Shown here: positions 4,291-6,993 of the stretch, one piece after another
Layout: each line of letters starts with the position of its first letter
Position numbering within the stretch: position 1 is the first letter of the stretch
Origin: JBDTMC01 sp039934475
Lineage (GTDB): Bacteria > Acidobacteriota > Terriglobia > Bryobacterales > Bryobacteraceae
Assembly (NCBI GenBank): GCA_039934475.1
Contig: JBDTMC010000418.1
Coordinates: 1 to 6,993 of the forward strand
Direction of reading: 5' to 3'
DNA: 6,993 bases
Position numbers and translations under genes: made by a program
The notes under the pieces: generated by a model
Seen by the model: the letters and a program-made list of their open reading frames with translations, nothing else
Databases searched by the model: none
Told to the model about the DNA's origin: nothing

Positions 4291-6993
4291 ATGTTTTGCA
4301 AACTCTCTCTGTCAACGCTTCTGGCGTTCCTCATTGCGACGCCAAATGGCTTCGGCCAGATTGTGTCATCCAGTCTGGGCGGTACAATCAAGGACCGATC
4401 CGGTTCCGCCATAAGTGGCGCCAAGGTGACTGTGGCAAACGAGGCGACTGGAATCGCCCGCGGCGTTGTCTCTGACGGCGAGGGAAATTTCACGGTTCCT
4501 CAACTGGCTCCCGGGCCCTATCGCATCACGGCGGAGGCGGCAGGGTTCAAGCAGGCGGCGGCGAGCGGCATCACGCTGCTGGTAGACCAGACGGCGCGTC
4601 TCGACCTGATTCTGGATGTGGGCGACATAACGGAAAAGGTAGAGGTCACTGCCAGCGCGGCTTTGGTGCAGAGCGAAACGTCATCGGTCGGCCAGGTGAT
4701 TGAGCGGCGACAGGTGGTTGACCTGCCACTGAATGGCCGGAATTTCCTTCAACTGGCCAACATCTCGCCCGGGGTCGCTCCAGCCTACAATGCGCGCAGC
4801 GCCACCATCACGAACCAGTCGGGCCGGTCAGACATGGCAGTCCACATCTCGGGCGGACGTGGGGACACCAACAGCTATCTGATTGACGGCGTGGAGACGC
4901 GCAGTACGTGGTTCAACAGCCCAAGTGTGCTCCTTTCCGTCGATGCGATTCAGGAGTTCAAGGTGGACCGGAATCTGTTTGCGGCGGAATACGGCCAGGG
5001 TAGCGGTCTGGTGAGCATGGTGAGCAAGTCCGGCGCCAACGCGATCCACGGCTCTGTGTATGAGTTTGTGCGGAACGACAAGATGGATGCCGCGAACTAC
5101 TTTGACAACTACTTCGGCGCTAAGAAGGCGCCGTTCCGGCAAAACCAGTTTGGCGCGGCCGCCGGTGGCGCGATCATCAAGAACAGGCTGTTCTACTTTG
5201 GAAGTTGGGAGTCGTTGCGCAGCCGCCGCAGCAACACACTGTCAGCGCAAGTGCCTACGGCGGTGCAGTTGACGGGCGATCTCTCCGGCACCAACACACC
5301 GGTCATCGATCCGCTGACCGGTGTGGCGTTCCCGGGCAACGTGATCCCCAGCAACCGGCTTTCCGGTGTGACACAGAAGTTCATCGCCTATACCCCGGCA
5401 CCAAACAACACAGTCGGCAACCGTAACTACGTGGTTTCGAAGTCCACCAACCGCAACGACGATCAGTTCGGCGGACGGATGGACTATCAGATCACGCCGA
5501 ATGACAGTCTCTTCGGCCGCATCACGGATTACGACTCCACACTGTTTCGCCCAGGCACCACGGCATTGTCGGGGAGCGTGTTCCCCTATTCCGGTCGCAA
5601 CATCGTGGTTCAGTACACGCGCATCCTCTCGCCGCAACTGCTAAACAATTTGAAGTTCGGCTACAACCATGCGCAGGTGTACAACTCCTGGGAAGTCACG
5701 CCTAACAGCATCGCCAACGACATCGGCTTGAATATCAAGCAGGTACCGGAAGAGTATGGTCTCCCCTCCCCAGGTGTTACCGGTGGTCTCACGGTGGGTG
5801 GCGGCGCGGGAATCAATCAGGGTGGTGTGGATAACCTGTTCCAGTTCAGCGACACGCTGAGTTGGGTGAAAGGCCGCCATACCTTCAAGGTCGGGACAGA
5901 TATTCGGGTCCAGCGCTTCGACTTGCGTCTGGGGTTGAATAACAACGGCGCATTCACGTTCGACGGCCGCTACACAGGGGCGCCTCTAGGCGATTTCCTG
6001 TTGGGAAACCCCGCTTCGATGACCGCGCAGATTGGCCTTGGCGTGGGCCGCTTCCGGTGGAACTCTTATAACTTCTTCGGCTCAGATGACTTCAAGATTA
6101 CTTCGCGGCTGACACTGAACCTCGGGTTGCGCTACGAGTACGATCACCCGCCGGCCGAGCGCGACCATAAGGAAGGGTATTTCGACACGTCGTTGAACCA
6201 GTTCGTGGTGGGCATCTCAAAGGAACAATCCCCGATTCAGCGAGACATCGCCGGGTTGACGTTCCAGCCTTCGCTGCGTCCTGGCATCTGGATTCCCGAC
6301 CGCAATAACTTCGCGCCGCGCATTGGTCTCGCTTATCGGCTGACGGATCGATCCACCCTCCGCGGCGGTTACGGCTTCTTCTATGCCAAGACGCAGGGCA
6401 ATGAACTGCAGTTTAAACTCAATGCGCCACCCATCATCTTCGCCGCGTCGCTGACAGGGAATGCGAAGGGGGTACCTACGCTGAGCTGGGACCGCGATGC
6501 CTTCCCCGATCCGGCTTCGCCGTCGTTTCCCGTCTCCACACTGTCGCCGTTCTCCGTCGATCCACGCGACCGCACTCCGTACATCCAGCAGTGGAACCTG
6601 AGTGTCGATCAGGCGTTGTCGAAGAACATGGTGCTGGAACTGGCCTATGTTGGGAGCAAAGGCACGCATCTCGCCGAACGGGTGAACATCAATCAAGCGG
6701 TGCTGCCGGACCCATCTAATATCACACCGATCGCCACGCGGCGGCGCTTTACCGGGTTTGGCGATATTCTGTCGGCGAACTTCCAGGAGAACTCGTTCTA
6801 CAACGCGCTGCAGGCGCGCCTGGAGAGGCGTTTCGACTCCGGCTTCAGCTATCTGGTGGGCTACACCTTCTCCAAATCCATTGACACTGCCTCGCGCGGA
6901 TCCGGCGGCTCCTGGCACCAGAATGCTTACCGGCTGCGCGACGACCGCGGACCGTCCGATTTCGACGTTCGCCATCGACTGACAGTGAGCGGC
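4291..6993 (+). CDS. TonB-dependent-receptor-like outer membrane protein with carboxypeptidase regulatory-like domain, 3' end missing
   Basis: The frame is open without interruption for 901 codons to the right edge. A signal peptide covers about residues 1-22 (SLSTLLAFLIATPNGFG). A carboxypeptidase-regulatory-like beta-sandwich (about 26-110; GGTIKDRSGSAISGAKV, GNFTVPQLAPGPYRI) leads through VEVTASAALV into a plug-like region (about 117-250) with LPLNGRNFLQL at 145-155, GGRGDTNSYLIDG at 188-200 and AEYGQGSGLVSMVSKSG at 232-248. The rest is barrel-like, with alternating aromatic strands (LNLGLRYEYD; YIQQWNLSVDQ at 764-774; LELAYVGSKGTHL at 782-794) and DVRHRLTVSG at the cut. Relatives are usually somewhat over 1,000 residues, so perhaps 100-250 are missing. 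Such Oar-like proteins are abundant in Acidobacteriota and are thought to bind or import large substrates such as oligosaccharides or peptides across the outer membrane. The substrate cannot be inferred here, and no clear TonB box was found. No polysaccharide-utilisation partner genes lie upstream. Confidence 0.9.
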   Translation, partial: MFCKLSLSTLLAFLIATPNGFGQIVSSSLGGTIKDRSGSAISGAKVTVANEATGIARGVVSDGEGNFTVPQLAPGPYRITAEAAGFKQAAASGITLLVDQTARLDLILDVGDITEKVEVTASAALVQSETSSVGQVIERRQVVDLPLNGRNFLQLANISPGVAPAYNARSATITNQSGRSDMAVHISGGRGDTNSYLIDGVETRSTWFNSPSVLLSVDAIQEFKVDRNLFAAEYGQGSGLVSMVSKSGANAIHGSVYEFVRNDKMDAANYFDNYFGAKKAPFRQNQFGAAAGGAIIKNRLFYFGSWESLRSRRSNTLSAQVPTAVQLTGDLSGTNTPVIDPLTGVAFPGNVIPSNRLSGVTQKFIAYTPAPNNTVGNRNYVVSKSTNRNDDQFGGRMDYQITPNDSLFGRITDYDSTLFRPGTTALSGSVFPYSGRNIVVQYTRILSPQLLNNLKFGYNHAQVYNSWEVTPNSIANDIGLNIKQVPEEYGLPSPGVTGGLTVGGGAGINQGGVDNLFQFSDTLSWVKGRHTFKVGTDIRVQRFDLRLGLNNNGAFTFDGRYTGAPLGDFLLGNPASMTAQIGLGVGRFRWNSYNFFGSDDFKITSRLTLNLGLRYEYDHPPAERDHKEGYFDTSLNQFVVGISKEQSPIQRDIAGLTFQPSLRPGIWIPDRNNFAPRIGLAYRLTDRSTLRGGYGFFYAKTQGNELQFKLNAPPIIFAASLTGNAKGVPTLSWDRDAFPDPASPSFPVSTLSPFSVDPRDRTPYIQQWNLSVDQALSKNMVLELAYVGSKGTHLAERVNINQAVLPDPSNITPIATRRRFTGFGDILSANFQENSFYNALQARLERRFDSGFSYLVGYTFSKSIDTASRGSGGSWHQNAYRLRDDRGPSDFDVRHRLTVSG

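Noticed and set aside
6217..6975. 252-codon minus-strand open frame within the receptor gene
   Set aside because: It is antisense to an uninterrupted, clearly conserved receptor frame; Arg/Gln/Val-rich composition fits a reverse-strand shadow.

Overview
The window reads as an ordinary chromosomal segment of a high-GC member of the Acidobacteriota, most likely of the Bryobacter/Solibacter type. Two things point there. One is a secreted von Willebrand A protein of the kind described as the 'VWFA-related Acidobacterial domain' family. The other is a very large TonB-dependent-receptor-like protein with an N-terminal carboxypeptidase-regulatory-like domain and the LPLNGRNF plug signature, a family greatly expanded in these bacteria. 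This assignment rests on protein character alone, as no rRNA is present.

Layout. On the minus strand at the left, galU (UTP-glucose-1-phosphate uridylyltransferase, 244-1128) is followed directly by a GT-C type membrane glycosyltransferase (1-243, cut by the window edge). The stop of galU abuts the start of the glycosyltransferase, and its Shine-Dalgarno lies inside galU. On the plus strand, starting 22 bp from galU and pointing away from it, come rluD (23S rRNA pseudouridine synthase, 1151-2047), the VWA protein (2068-3021), recA (3091-4149) and the start of the TonB-receptor-like gene (4291 to the right edge). All four plus-strand genes face the same way, but each appears to have its own promoter, so this looks like a row of single genes rather than one operon.

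Functionally the window mixes housekeeping (GalU for UDP-glucose and envelope sugars, RluD for ribosome maturation, RecA for recombination and repair) with two envelope or secreted proteins (VWA, TonB receptor). I see no mobile element, CRISPR array, RNA gene, defence island or unknown multi-gene system. No gene-free stretch exceeds 300 bp; the longest is 141 bp (4150-4290).

The most interesting material is regulatory. The galU/rluD divergon has overlapping, mirrored -10 elements that place both predicted transcription starts at or next to the start codons (possible leaderless mRNAs). A consensus TATAAT has the rluD stop codon inside it. recA has an extended -10 promoter without a recognisable LexA box. 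The receptor gene has a near-consensus sigma70 promoter whose -10 and start point are covered by a perfect 7-bp-arm palindrome with a TGGT-N3-ACCA core, which resembles operators of FadR-type GntR regulators.
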